Below, piece by piece: positions 16,470 to 24,375 of a stretch of DNA of 40,616 nucleotides (within the stretch, counting starts at the first letter, position 1; every line of letters starts with the position of its first letter). The DNA lies in the NCBI GenBank assembly GCA_019694555.1, contig JAIBBS010000063.1:1-40616 (forward strand), read 5' to 3'. The notes under the pieces were generated by a model. That model saw only the letters and a program-made list of their open reading frames with translations. It searched no databases and was not told the DNA's origin. The position numbers and the translations under genes are program-made. Source of the stretch: Nannocystaceae bacterium (lineage in GTDB: Bacteria > Myxococcota_A > Polyangia > Nannocystales > Nannocystaceae).

Positions 16470-16852
16470 TCAGTCGCCGCCGCGCAAGCGCGCGAGCTCG
16501 GCCGCGCCGCCCTGCAACGTCGTGCGCTGCAGGGAGGACGCGAGACCGGTGCGGCCGCCGAGCTCGCTGCCGTCGCCAGCGCGGCCGGGCGGCCGTGGTT
16601 CGCGACCGGGAACACGCAGCCCGGCGCCATCGAGGGTGCGGCGAGGCGGGTCCACCCGGACAGCGCGACCTCGAGCTCGAACTGCAGCCGCGTGCCGTCG
16701 CCCGAAGGCGCGAGCGCATCGCGGGCGCACGGACGGATCGGCCCAGTGGCTCGCTGCGCTGCGAGGGTGCGGGCGGGTTCGAGCGCGACGATCACGGCCT
16801 GCGTCTCGATCAGCCGCGCGGGGACCTTGCGCAGCTCGATCTGCCGTGACCA
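16470..16852 (-). pseudogene. Frameshifted SRPBCC (polyketide-cyclase-like) remnant
   Basis: The 487-bp gap between the PDZ protein and the kinase gene is not empty. On the minus strand from 16852, one frame reads AVIVALEPARTLAAQ, GPIRPCARDALAPSGDGTRL and QFELEVALSGWTRLAAP, which resembles the second half of SRPBCC proteins (…LEPGRTL…SGDGTRL-FELEV-LSGWMRLLAP). At about 16625 the similarity appears to continue in another frame ending AELARLRGG with a stop at 16470. The N-terminal half of the domain is missing. A decayed gene is the simplest reading; annotation as an intact 173-aa protein seems wrong. Confidence 0.5.
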
Positions 16853-16887
16853 CACGCCACCGCGAGCACCCCCCCCTCGCCAGCCCC

Positions 16888-19779
16888 CTATCGCGCAAAC
16901 CCCTGGCACTCCGCGAGGTACGCCGGCACCCCCGCGCCCCGATACGGCGCGCACGCCAGCTCCGCCAGCTCCTCCGCACGAGCCGAGCCCGGATCCCCCA
17001 ACCTCAACGCCCGCGCCAGCACCACCCGCGCGGTCGCGAGATCGGCGGTCGGTGCGACGCCCTGCTCGAGCAACCGCAGCGCCCGCTCGGCGTGCGCCAC
17101 GGCCTCGGCCGCGCGCCCGCGGTGGATCGCCGCGCGTGCGAGGCCCACGAGCGCGTACGAGAGATCGCGATGCTGCGCGCCGAGCGTGCGCTCGAGGATC
17201 GGCAGCGCGCGGTCGTACATCGCGGACGCGGCGTCGTGGTCGCCGCGGCGCTGCCGTACGCCCGCGAGGTTGACGAGCGCCTCGAGCGTCTCGGGGTGAT
17301 CGGCGCCCTGGGTCCTGGACTTGATCGCGAGCGCGCGCTCGAAACGTCCCTCGGCGTCGTCGTCGTGACCCATCATGAAGTGCGCGAGGCCGAGGTTGAC
17401 GAGGCTCACCGCCACGTCCGGGTGCTCCGATCCGAGCGCGACCTCGCGGATCTCGAGCGCGCGTTCGTGCAGGGCAGCGGCGGCTTCGTACTCGCCCAGG
17501 AGGTGCCGGACGACGCCCATGTTCGAGACGATGGTGGCGACCTTCGGGTGCATGGGGCCGAACGCCGCGGTCTGCACCGCGAGCGCGCGCTCGAAGTGGG
17601 CGAGGGCATCGGCGTACGCTGCTGTCCGGACCTCGACGAGCGCGAGGTTGTTCAGGCTCGGCACGACGTCGCGATGCTCTCGTCCCTTCGTCGTCTCGAC
17701 GATCGTCAGCCCGCGCTCGAAGTCCGACTTGGCGCCCACGTAGTCGCCGCGGCGGAAGCGGGCGAGGCCGAGGTTGTCGAGGGCGGCGGCGACGTTCGGA
17801 TGTTCGGGGCCGAGCCCACGCTCGAGCCGCTCGAGCGCGCCTTCGAACGCGATCCTCGCCTGGTCGTAGTCACCGCGGGCGAACTCGATACGGCCGACGT
17901 TGGTGAGCCCCGAGGCCGCTTCCAAGCCCAGCGGATCGGGGACCTCGGCGCGCAGCAGCTCCGCGTGCTCCTCCCAGAGCAGGCCGTCGTCGGGCCGCGC
18001 GAGCGACGTGCCGACCAGCCGCGAGAGCGCGTCTGCGGCCCACAACGCCTCGTCGACCTCGCCGGCGCGCATCGCCTCGAAGTACGCGGATCGGGTCATG
18101 AGCTCGGCCTCGGCGAAGGCGCCGGTGTCCGCGAGCAACGCCCCCACGCGCAGTCGGGCCGACGCGACGAGCCGCGGCCAACCGAGCTCCTCCGCGCGCG
18201 CCCGGGTCGCTTGCGCGACGGCCAGACCTTCGGCGTGGGCACCGGTGGCCCACAGCGCGTCGGCGCGCGCGAACTCGGCGTAGATCTCGGGGATCTGATC
18301 GCGCGCGTGGGAGGGCGGCGGTGATCGGCGTCGCAACGTCGCCTCGTCGAGGCACGGCTCGATCCGGGCGAGGCCCGCAGCCGCCTGCACGGCTCGGTTC
18401 GCGGCCTCGGTGTCCGCGTCGCCCAGCCGGGTCACGAGCGCCTGCAGCTCGAGCTTGCGCTCGTCGAGACACCACGTCGCGCGATCGAAGAGCTCGTCGT
18501 CCCAGCGATGCTCCAGCGCATGGGCCCGGCACGCGCCCGCACGCGCGTCTTGCCACGCACGTGCATGCGCGTCGAGCCACGGCGTGACCTTCTGCGCGGT
18601 CGTCTCCGCCGCCGACGCGCCGCTGCGCAACAGGCCGTCGTGCACGGCGACGCGAGCATCGTCGTTCCACGCCTCGGCGATCGTCGCGCCGTCGTGCTCG
18701 CACGTGGCCTCGGCCTCGGCGCGGGCGTGCTGGCGATGGAGCACCACGCCCAACCCGAGCGTCGCGATCGCGGCCAGGCCGATCGCCGCGGTGCGCAACC
18801 GCGTGCGACGCTGCCCGCCCTCGAGCGTCGCCACCAAGGCGCGCATGTCGGCGAATCGCTGATCCGGTCGAGTCGCCATCCCGCGCTCGCACGCGCGATG
18901 CAGCCATCGCGGAACACGGACACCCGTCGGTGGCGGCGAGCGATCGCCGACGGTGATCGCTCGCACGAGGGCGGGCAGCCCGTCGCCGCAAAACGGCCGC
19001 TCGCCGTAGAGCAGCTCCCACAGCGCGACGCAGAACGCGAACTGATCGGCGGCTGGGCCCACGTCGCGGCCTGCGAGCTGTTCGGGCGCCATGTAGGCCG
19101 GCGTTCCCACGAAGGCACCGACGTGCGTCAACGGGCTGTCGAGCGCGCTCGGGCTGCGCCGCAGGTCGACGGGCGCCTCCACGGGGCCCTCGGCGCTCGC
19201 ACCGTCGATGCTAGGACGCGCGAGACCGAAGTCCATCACGCGTACGCGTTGCTCCGCCCGCACCGCCGGCGAGCTGATCATCACGTTGTCGGGTTTGAAG
19301 TCGCGATGGACCAGCCCGCGATCGTGCGCAGCGATCAGTCCTCGACCTGCGGCCACGAACACGTCGAGGATGTCGCGCCAGCTCCGGGCCGCGGACTCGC
19401 GCCACGCGGCGAGCGTCTCGCCGTCGACGAACTCCATCGCGAGCACGATGCGCCCGTCGTGCTCGAGCACGTCGTGCACGGCGACGACGTTCGGGTGACT
19501 GAGCCGCGCGAGCGCCTGCGCCTCGCGCTGCAGGCGGCGCCGCGCGTCGTCCGAGTCGCCGCCGGCCGCGTCGGCGTGCAGCAGCTTGAGCGCGACCTTC
19601 CGGTCCAGCTCGGGATCGTACGCCGCGTAGACGACGCCCATGCCGCCTGCGCCGAGGCGAGAGAGGATCGTGTAGCGACCGATCGCGGCGCCGCGCTCGA
19701 GCACGGCGCGCGCCGAGGGACGCTCGGCGCCCAGGGTGTCGGCGGCAATCGTGTCGTCGGAGCCGGTCCGCTCGCCCAC
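16888..19779 (-). CDS. Ser/Thr protein kinase with TPR C-terminal domain
   Basis: 963 aa from GTG 19779. A longer form from GTG 19824 is open, but the extra residues (MHLRHRHRAG) look non-coding. The Hanks-type kinase domain spans residues ~35-300, with all active residues: P-loop GAGGMG (43-48), VALK Lys65, HRDFKPDN (158-165), DFG (183-185) and APEQ (231-234). A single membrane helix (~335-355, AAIGLAAIATLGLGVVL) separates it from a C-terminal half (~370-963) rich in TPRs of the 42-residue kinesin-light-chain type (GPEHPNVAAALDNLGLARF; GSEHPDVAVSLVNLGLAHF; GADHPETLEALVNLAGV). This is a common myxobacterial signalling architecture; the TPR part should bind protein partners. Repeat copy 2 lies 75 bp upstream of the start. 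Confidence 0.93.
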   Translation of the reverse strand: MGERTGSDDTIAADTLGAERPSARAVLERGAAIGRYTILSRLGAGGMGVVYAAYDPELDRKVALKLLHADAAGGDSDDARRRLQREAQALARLSHPNVVAVHDVLEHDGRIVLAMEFVDGETLAAWRESAARSWRDILDVFVAAGRGLIAAHDRGLVHRDFKPDNVMISSPAVRAEQRVRVMDFGLARPSIDGASAEGPVEAPVDLRRSPSALDSPLTHVGAFVGTPAYMAPEQLAGRDVGPAADQFAFCVALWELLYGERPFCGDGLPALVRAITVGDRSPPPTGVRVPRWLHRACERGMATRPDQRFADMRALVATLEGGQRRTRLRTAAIGLAAIATLGLGVVLHRQHARAEAEATCEHDGATIAEAWNDDARVAVHDGLLRSGASAAETTAQKVTPWLDAHARAWQDARAGACRAHALEHRWDDELFDRATWCLDERKLELQALVTRLGDADTEAANRAVQAAAGLARIEPCLDEATLRRRSPPPSHARDQIPEIYAEFARADALWATGAHAEGLAVAQATRARAEELGWPRLVASARLRVGALLADTGAFAEAELMTRSAYFEAMRAGEVDEALWAADALSRLVGTSLARPDDGLLWEEHAELLRAEVPDPLGLEAASGLTNVGRIEFARGDYDQARIAFEGALERLERGLGPEHPNVAAALDNLGLARFRRGDYVGAKSDFERGLTIVETTKGREHRDVVPSLNNLALVEVRTAAYADALAHFERALAVQTAAFGPMHPKVATIVSNMGVVRHLLGEYEAAAALHERALEIREVALGSEHPDVAVSLVNLGLAHFMMGHDDDAEGRFERALAIKSRTQGADHPETLEALVNLAGVRQRRGDHDAASAMYDRALPILERTLGAQHRDLSYALVGLARAAIHRGRAAEAVAHAERALRLLEQGVAPTADLATARVVLARALRLGDPGSARAEELAELACAPYRGAGVPAYLAECQGFAR

Positions 19780-19854
19780 TGGTGGCGATGATAGGCCGGC
19801 GCGGTGACGATGTCGCAGATGCACGAGGCTTCGCCGCGCCGCGGTCCGGACGCC

Positions 19855-19937
19855 AGATCGCGATCCGCGTCGAGTCGCGGGTCTGGTTCCGCGCCATCGT
19901 GATCAGACACTGCCGTTCGCGTGTCCTCGCGAACGTC
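19855..19937. repeat. Direct repeat, copy 2 (~83 bp)
   Basis: Same orientation as copy 1 at 13244-13325 and about 93% identical. Its right end (ACGTC at 19937) coincides with the truncated left end of the rsmB remnant. The gap 19825-20227 therefore consists of this repeat, the rsmB remnant and a hairpin. Confidence 0.8.
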
Positions 19938-20125
19938 TCGTCGCCGGCGTGGGCAACCTCGCACGGCATCCCGAGATCCGCTGGCAGAGGCGCCATGAGG
20001 ACATCGCGGCTGCGGCGGATCGCCAACGACGCATGCTCGCTGCGGTGCTGCCGCTGGTGCGCCCCGGCGGCGCGTTGGTGTATGCGGTGTGCTCGGGCAA
20101 GCCCGAAGAGGGGCCCGCGGTCGCG
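19937..20125 (+). pseudogene. Remnant of 16S rRNA m5C methyltransferase rsmB/fmu
   Basis: About 60 codons read GVGNLARHPEIRWQRRHEDI and, further on, LPLVRPGGALVYAVCSGKPE then EG. This matches the RsmB/NOL1-NOP2-Sun core just after the APCSGLGT motif (…LRRHPEIRW-R…LRPGG-LVYAVCS-EPEEG). The sequence upstream of the first catalytic-motif region is missing and the match stops after PEEG, so both ends are lost. The left break falls at the edge of repeat copy 2. Not functional. Confidence 0.68.
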
Positions 20126-20168
20126 CATGGATCGGGTGCGACGGTGATCTCCGAGCGCTGCGTTGCGC

Positions 20169-20196
20169 CGCGTGGGCGGAGTCGTCCGCCCACGCG
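20169..20196. terminator. Strong GC hairpin downstream of the secreted-protein gene
   Basis: Perfect 12-bp arms CGCGTGGGCGGA / TCCGCCCACGCG with a GTCG tetraloop, 31 bp below the stop of the minus-strand gene at 20228. No T-run follows on either strand, so Rho-independent termination is uncertain, but a stable 3' RNA hairpin is expected. Confidence 0.5.
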
Positions 20197-20227
20197 CGCG
20201 CCGCCTGAGCCACTGCGCGCTTCGGCG

Positions 20228-20656
20228 TCACTCCCAAGTCGCCGCGAACTCTTGCGCGTCGATCACGTCGGGCTGATTCGGGTCGTACGTGTGACACTCG
20301 ACGATCCCGTTCGGATCGCATGTCCCGTTCACCGCGCAGTGGTGCCACAGGTTGCGGAAGTGCTGTTCCATGTTCGCGTATCCGAAGCTGACGACTTGAT
20401 TGCCCGGGTATGAAGTGTCGATCTCGCACCACAGCAGGGGATCGCCCGGCGTCCCGAAGCGACCGTCGATCGGAATGAAGAGGTCAGTACCGGCAGAAAA
20501 ACCCGCGAACGAGTGCGGCAAGCACCAGTGCACGTATCCCGCCCCCGGGATCGTGCTGGTGTGGCCATCGTGACACTGATCGGCTCGGCTATCGTTCGCC
20601 CACGCGAACACGCATCCGAGCATGATGACGGATCGCAACCATCGACTTCTATCCAA
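20228..20656 (-). CDS. Secreted Cys-rich hypothetical protein, ~142 aa
   Basis: Family not recognised. Signal peptide with Arg-containing n-region (DRSRWLRS), hydrophobic VIMLGCVFAW and probable cleavage after SRA. The mature part has six Cys (DQCHDGH, WCLPH, WCEID, HHCAVNGTCD, VECHTY), consistent with three disulfides in an exported globular protein. Start: TTG 20656, because GGAGG lies 5 bases upstream (20664-20668 region); the GTG two codons earlier overlaps that ribosome site and is less likely. Local GC is about 60% against 70% or more around it, and the codon choice is softer, suggesting recent acquisition. It lies below a deleted monooxygenase gene on the same strand. Confidence 0.72.
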   Translation of the reverse strand: MDRSRWLRSVIMLGCVFAWANDSRADQCHDGHTSTIPGAGYVHWCLPHSFAGFSAGTDLFIPIDGRFGTPGDPLLWCEIDTSYPGNQVVSFGYANMEQHFRNLWHHCAVNGTCDPNGIVECHTYDPNQPDVIDAQEFAATWE

Positions 20657-20892
20657 GCGCACCTCCTACGCGGGGCAGCATGTCACTCGATCGTGGCGTT
20701 GCAAGGCTGGAACGCCGCGACAGCCGTGTCGCCTCGCGCATGCGCGTGCACAAGTCGCGGGGCGTCACTCCGCCCTCCGCCGGGTCGCACTTCGCGGCCG
20801 CCAACCCGTTGGCGCGGTACTCGTGCGTCGAGCCGGTGCGCAGGCTCGAAGTCCGCCACAGCACGCTGCTCCCCGTCACGCCGCCGCCGCTG

Positions 20893-21302
20893 TCACTGCG
20901 CCGGTCGGGCGAAGAACACCACCGCGCACATCTCGTCGCCGCTGCCCTCGCCCCACGTCGTGTTCGTGTCGCGATCGGTCGAGTCGAAGTCGCACTGCAA
21001 ACGGACCTCGTCGCCGGGCCGCAGCCGCACCGCGACCTCGTCGTCGTCCTGCATCGCGAGGCCGGGGGCACGCCCGCGTCGACCCACGCGGCGATCGTGG
21101 CCAGCTCGTCGTCGGCGAGCCCGCGAGTGTCAGCGAAGTTCTGACCCGCACCTGTGCCATCGATCGGCCACGGGGGCATCAGACGCGCGCCGGTCTGCGC
21201 CACGATGGCGCTGCCGATCGCCGCAACGTCGTCGTACTCGACGAGCGAGAACGGGGCGAACCCGCCCTCGACGTGACAAGACGGGGGACACGCAGAACTC
21301 TC
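20893..21302 (-). pseudogene. Internally deleted cytochrome c / Cu type II monooxygenase-like gene
   Basis: Reading leftwards from 21302, one frame gives CPPSCH then VEGGFAPFSLVEYDDVAAIG, LMPPWPIDG and LADDELATIAAWVDAGVP, the cytochrome c-like N-terminal module of myxobacterial copper type II (DBH-like) monooxygenases. At about 21078 the frame changes and the next codons read GDEVRLQCDFDSTDRDTNTT then WGEGSGDEMCAVVFF and a stop at 20893, the conserved C-terminal copper-domain motif (WGEGS-DEMC). The central several hundred residues are missing, so this is a large internal deletion with a frame change. The heme motif is CX3CH rather than CX2CH, perhaps another lesion. Confidence 0.75.
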
Positions 21303-21431
21303 CGCGCGCCTGGGACCTGCTACCCGGCGCTGGGGCGCTTACCGGGACGGGTTCTTCCCCCCGCTGGACGGCGCGCCGCGACCCGCGTCACATCCGGTCG
21401 CCGGCGGTCTCGGTCACCCCGGCCACCTCGC

Positions 21432-21881
21432 ATGCAACGGCGCGAACTCACCGTCTTCGTGGACTACCATCAGTTCTACCTCTGGGATGCGGGCAGCTCG
21501 CCGCAGGCGCCCGAGGACTTCGATGCGGCCGACATCGCCGCGCGGGTGAAGGTGGCGCCGCACGTCGTGGTGGTGCAGCCGGTACGCAACGACGAGGTGC
21601 CGGTGTCGTTCGAGCTGCACGAGCGCGATCCCGGCGTGGACCCGGCCGCGTTCGATCACCTGGTCGAGTGCTCGCTCGCGCTGCCCACCGGGCAGCTGCA
21701 GCTGCACGAGGTCATGGGCGGCGCGGTGCTCGAGCTGCGCGTGCCGCCGGGCAGCTACCGCGTGCGCGTCGGCTTCGCCGGGCTCGCGCGTGCGGGCGAC
21801 GATCGCTACGCCGTGGTGATGTGGCCTGCGGAGCAGGGCCCGCTGCAGGTGATCCGTCGCTTCGCCGAGGCGCCGGCGTGA
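21432..21881 (+). CDS. Conserved-looking hypothetical protein, 149 aa
   Basis: Not assigned to a named family. Compact, soluble, beta-rich pattern: ELTVFVDYHQFYLWD, PHVVVVQPVRNDEVPVSFEL, LQLHEVMGGAVLELRVPPGS, YRVRVGFAGL and YAVVMWPAEQGPLQVIRRF. It has no signal, membrane segment or Cys-rich site. The good codon bias and absence of low-complexity sequence support a real gene. ATG 21432 is the only sensible start; there is no clear Shine-Dalgarno sequence. Upstream, 21303-21431 holds nothing I recognise. It converges with the DUF1348 gene. A role as an immunity or partner protein is possible but not supported by neighbours. Confidence 0.75.
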   Translation: MQRRELTVFVDYHQFYLWDAGSSPQAPEDFDAADIAARVKVAPHVVVVQPVRNDEVPVSFELHERDPGVDPAAFDHLVECSLALPTGQLQLHEVMGGAVLELRVPPGSYRVRVGFAGLARAGDDRYAVVMWPAEQGPLQVIRRFAEAPA

Positions 21882-21896
21882 CGTCGCGGCAGGTCG

Positions 21897-22370
21897 TCAC
21901 AGGCCCAGGTCCGACAGCGACGGATGATCGTCGGGCCGTCGGCCGTGCGGCCAGTGGTACCTGCGCTCGGCCTCGCGGATCGGCAGATCGTTGATGCTCG
22001 CGATGCGGCGCGCCATCAGGCCCTGCGCGTCGAACTCCCAGTTCTCGTTGCCGTAGGAGCGAAACCACTGCCCCGAGTCGTCGTGCCACTCGTACGCGAA
22101 GCGCACCGCGATGCGGTTGCCGTGGGTCGCCCACAGCTCCTTGATCAGCCGATAGTCGAGCTCGCGGTTCCACTTGCGGGTCAGAAACGCGACGATGGCC
22201 TCGCGTCCCTGCAGGAACTCCGCGCGGTTGCGCCACGTGCAATCGGGCGTGTACGCGAGCGACACGCGCTGCGGGTCGCGGGAGTTCCACGCGTCCTCGG
22301 CCATGCGGACCTTGCGGGCGGCGGACTCGGCGTCGAACGGGGGGAACGGGGGTCTGGCGCTGTCGGTCAT
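21897..22370 (-). CDS. DUF1348 / nuclear transport factor 2-like protein
   Basis: 157 aa from ATG 22370 (a TTG three codons upstream is possible). Strong match to the DUF1348 NTF2-fold family: [78 protein letters not shown] then ENWEF, and a final [11 protein letters not shown]. The fold is a cone-shaped alpha+beta barrel like SnoaL and ketosteroid isomerase, usually enclosing a hydrophobic pocket; no enzyme activity is established for this family. No signal peptide. Divergent, with a 50-bp gap, from the cysteine-synthase-like gene, so the two may share a promoter region. Confidence 0.9.
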   Translation of the reverse strand: MTDSARPPFPPFDAESAARKVRMAEDAWNSRDPQRVSLAYTPDCTWRNRAEFLQGREAIVAFLTRKWNRELDYRLIKELWATHGNRIAVRFAYEWHDDSGQWFRSYGNENWEFDAQGLMARRIASINDLPIREAERRYHWPHGRRPDDHPSLSDLGL

Positions 22371-22420
22371 CGGTCGCAAACTCGCTGTCGTCGCCGCGGC
22401 GACTTCCGTTATGGTGGACC

Positions 22421-23380
22421 GTGTCGCCCCCGCCCGTCTCGGCCCACGTGTTGGCCTGCATCGGTCGCACGCCGCTGGTGGCGTTGACGCGGCTGGGCGC
22501 GGGCCTGCCGGTGCCGGTGTTGGCGAAGTGCGAGCACACCAACCCCGGCGGCTCGGTCAAAGATCGTATCGCGCTCGCGATCGTCGACGACGCCGAGCGC
22601 CGTGGCGTGCTGCGACCCGGTGCGACCTTGATCGAGGCCACCGCCGGCAACACCGGCGTCGGGCTCGCGCTGGTCGCAGCCGTGCGCGGCTACCGGCTGG
22701 TGTGCGTGATGCCGGAGAAGATGTCGGTCGACAAGCGAGAGGCCCTCGCCGCGCTCGGTGCCGAGGTCATCATCACGCCCAACGCCTCGCCGCAGCAGCC
22801 CGAGAACTTCCGCAACGTCGCGCGACGGCTCGCACACGAGCGCGGGTGGTTTCTCACCGCGCAGTTCGACAATCCCGCCAACGTGCGCGTGCACGAGCAG
22901 ACCACCGCGCAGGAGATCCTCGAGCAGACCGGCGGCCGCGTCGGGGCCTTCGTCGCGGGCGCCGGCACCGGCGGCACGATCAGCGGCGTGGGTCGTCGGC
23001 TCAAGGCGCAGGTGCCGGGCGTGCGCATCGTCTTGGCCGACCCGGTCGGCTCCGCGCTCGCCGACTGGGTCGAGACCGGGCGACTCGGACCCGACGGCAG
23101 CTACCTCGTCGAGGGCATCGGCGGCAGCGAGGTGCCGGCCAACCTGCATCGCGACGTGCTCGATGCGGCGGAGCGCATCGACGACGCGGAGAGCTTCGCG
23201 ATCGCGCGGCGGTTGATCCGCGAGGAGGGCCTGCTGGTCGGTGGCTCCGCCGGCACCAACGTCGCGGCCGCGCTGCGCGTCGCCGCGCGCGGCGGGCTCG
23301 ACGGGCCCGTGGTCACGGTGCTGCCCGACGGCTGGGATCGCTACCGCTCGACGCCGTGGCTGCGCGCGCTCGCGACCTGA
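22421..23380 (+). CDS. PLP-dependent cysteine synthase / cystathionine beta-synthase-like enzyme
   Basis: 319 aa, fold type II PLP enzyme. PLP Lys47 in NPGGSVKDR, substrate loop TAGNTG (74-79), phosphate loop GTGGT (182-186), and EGIGG at 231-235. Family members make cysteine from O-acetylserine or cystathionine from homocysteine. The EGIG motif and the sequence after the phosphate loop lean to the CBS-like side, but no CBS regulatory pair follows. Start GTG 22421, since an ATG at 22411 is in another frame. No methionine or cysteine pathway gene is adjacent, so the physiological substrate is open (OAS, O-phosphoserine or homocysteine plus serine). Confidence 0.9.
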   Translation: MSPPPVSAHVLACIGRTPLVALTRLGAGLPVPVLAKCEHTNPGGSVKDRIALAIVDDAERRGVLRPGATLIEATAGNTGVGLALVAAVRGYRLVCVMPEKMSVDKREALAALGAEVIITPNASPQQPENFRNVARRLAHERGWFLTAQFDNPANVRVHEQTTAQEILEQTGGRVGAFVAGAGTGGTISGVGRRLKAQVPGVRIVLADPVGSALADWVETGRLGPDGSYLVEGIGGSEVPANLHRDVLDAAERIDDAESFAIARRLIREEGLLVGGSAGTNVAAALRVAARGGLDGPVVTVLPDGWDRYRSTPWLRALAT

Positions 23381-23460
23381 GCCGAGCACGCAGCCGTCCG
23401 TGTGTTTGCGCGCGCACCGGCGCCATCCGCTGCGCCGCGCTCATCCGTCTGGGCCTGGCC

Positions 23461-24375
23461 ATGACCGCGTCCACCGATCCCGTGCCCGAGCGCCCCCGCT
23501 GGCTGCCGCCGGGCCTGTTCCCGTTCACGTCGCGCTTCGTCGAGCTCGACGGCCACCGCATCCACTACATCGACGAAGGTGAAGGACCCGTGCTGCTCAT
23601 GCTCCACGGCAACCCGACCTGGTCGTTCGTGTGGCGCCACCTCGTGCTCGCGCTGCGCGACGAGTTCCGCTGCATCGCGCTCGACTACCCCGGCTTCGGC
23701 CTGTCGCAGGCGCGCGACGGCTACGATCTGCTGCCGTCGAGCCACGCGCGCGTGGTCGCGGCGTTCGTCGACGCGCTGGCGCTGCCGAGCTTCACGCCGG
23801 TGGTGCAGGACTGGGGCGGCCCGATCGGGCTGTGGGTCGCGGCGCGGCTGCACCCGCGCGTGACCGCGCTGGTCATCGGCAACACCATGGCGTGGCCCGT
23901 CGCCGACGATCCCCACTTCGCGAGGTTCTCGCGCATGATGGGTGGGGCGCTGGGGAGCTTTGCGATCCGTCGCTTCAACGCCTTCGTCAACGTCATGATC
24001 CCGCTGGGCACCAAGCGGCGCCGCCTGAGCGGCGCGGAGATGGCCGCGTACCGCCGGCCGCTGGACACCGCCGCACGACGCGAGGGCAGTGCCGTGTTCC
24101 CGCGCGCGATCGTGGGCGAGAGCGGGTTTCTTGCCGAGGTCGAAGCGGGCCTGCCTGCGCTCGCGGACAAGCCGGCGCTGCTGGTGTGGGGCGATCGCGA
24201 CATCGCGTTCCGCGAGCAGGAGCGCCAGCGCTTCGCCGCCGCGCTGCCGCGCGCGACCACGGTCGTGCTGCCGGGCGCGGGGCACTACGTGCAGGAGGAG
24301 TCGCCCGACGAGATCGCGGCCGCGATCCGCGAGCTGTGGCGTCAGCCAGCGCTGGCGCAGGAGCGACGGGCATGA
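23461..24375 (+). CDS. Haloalkane dehalogenase-like alpha/beta hydrolase
   Basis: 304 aa. Oxyanion/halide loop HGNPTWSFVWR (49-59), nucleophile Asp117 in VVQDWGG with the halide-binding Trp118 next to it, acid Asp247 in WGDRDIAF, and His275 in GAGHYVQEESP. An Asp rather than Ser nucleophile followed by Trp distinguishes dehalogenases from lipases and epoxide hydrolases (the latter lack the Trp). Asn51 plus Trp118 with a late Asp acid looks like subfamily III, recalled from family knowledge. The reaction would be hydrolytic cleavage of a carbon-halogen bond to alcohol and halide, but natural substrates of such proteins are often unknown. Its stop overlaps the ATG of the sigma-factor gene (ATGA). 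Confidence 0.87.
   Translation: MTASTDPVPERPRWLPPGLFPFTSRFVELDGHRIHYIDEGEGPVLLMLHGNPTWSFVWRHLVLALRDEFRCIALDYPGFGLSQARDGYDLLPSSHARVVAAFVDALALPSFTPVVQDWGGPIGLWVAARLHPRVTALVIGNTMAWPVADDPHFARFSRMMGGALGSFAIRRFNAFVNVMIPLGTKRRRLSGAEMAAYRRPLDTAARREGSAVFPRAIVGESGFLAEVEAGLPALADKPALLVWGDRDIAFREQERQRFAAALPRATTVVLPGAGHYVQEESPDEIAAAIRELWRQPALAQERRA

Noticed and set aside
16433..16954. Intact 173-aa gene
   Set aside because: Homology covers only the middle part and shifts frame; treated as a decayed SRPBCC gene.
13266..17273. A 1335-codon open frame on the plus strand
   Set aside because: Runs antisense to the PDZ/repeat protein with Arg/His/Ala-rich text and no domain.
19840..19950. Short minus-strand frame MARNQTRDSTRIAIW shared by both repeat copies
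   Set aside because: Substitutions between copies alter amino acids and the frames diverge outside the repeat, so it is not a conserved peptide.
20622..21881. Long plus-strand fusion of the 149-aa gene with upstream sequence
   Set aside because: The upstream part is antisense to the deleted monooxygenase and Arg-rich; the real start is ATG 21432.
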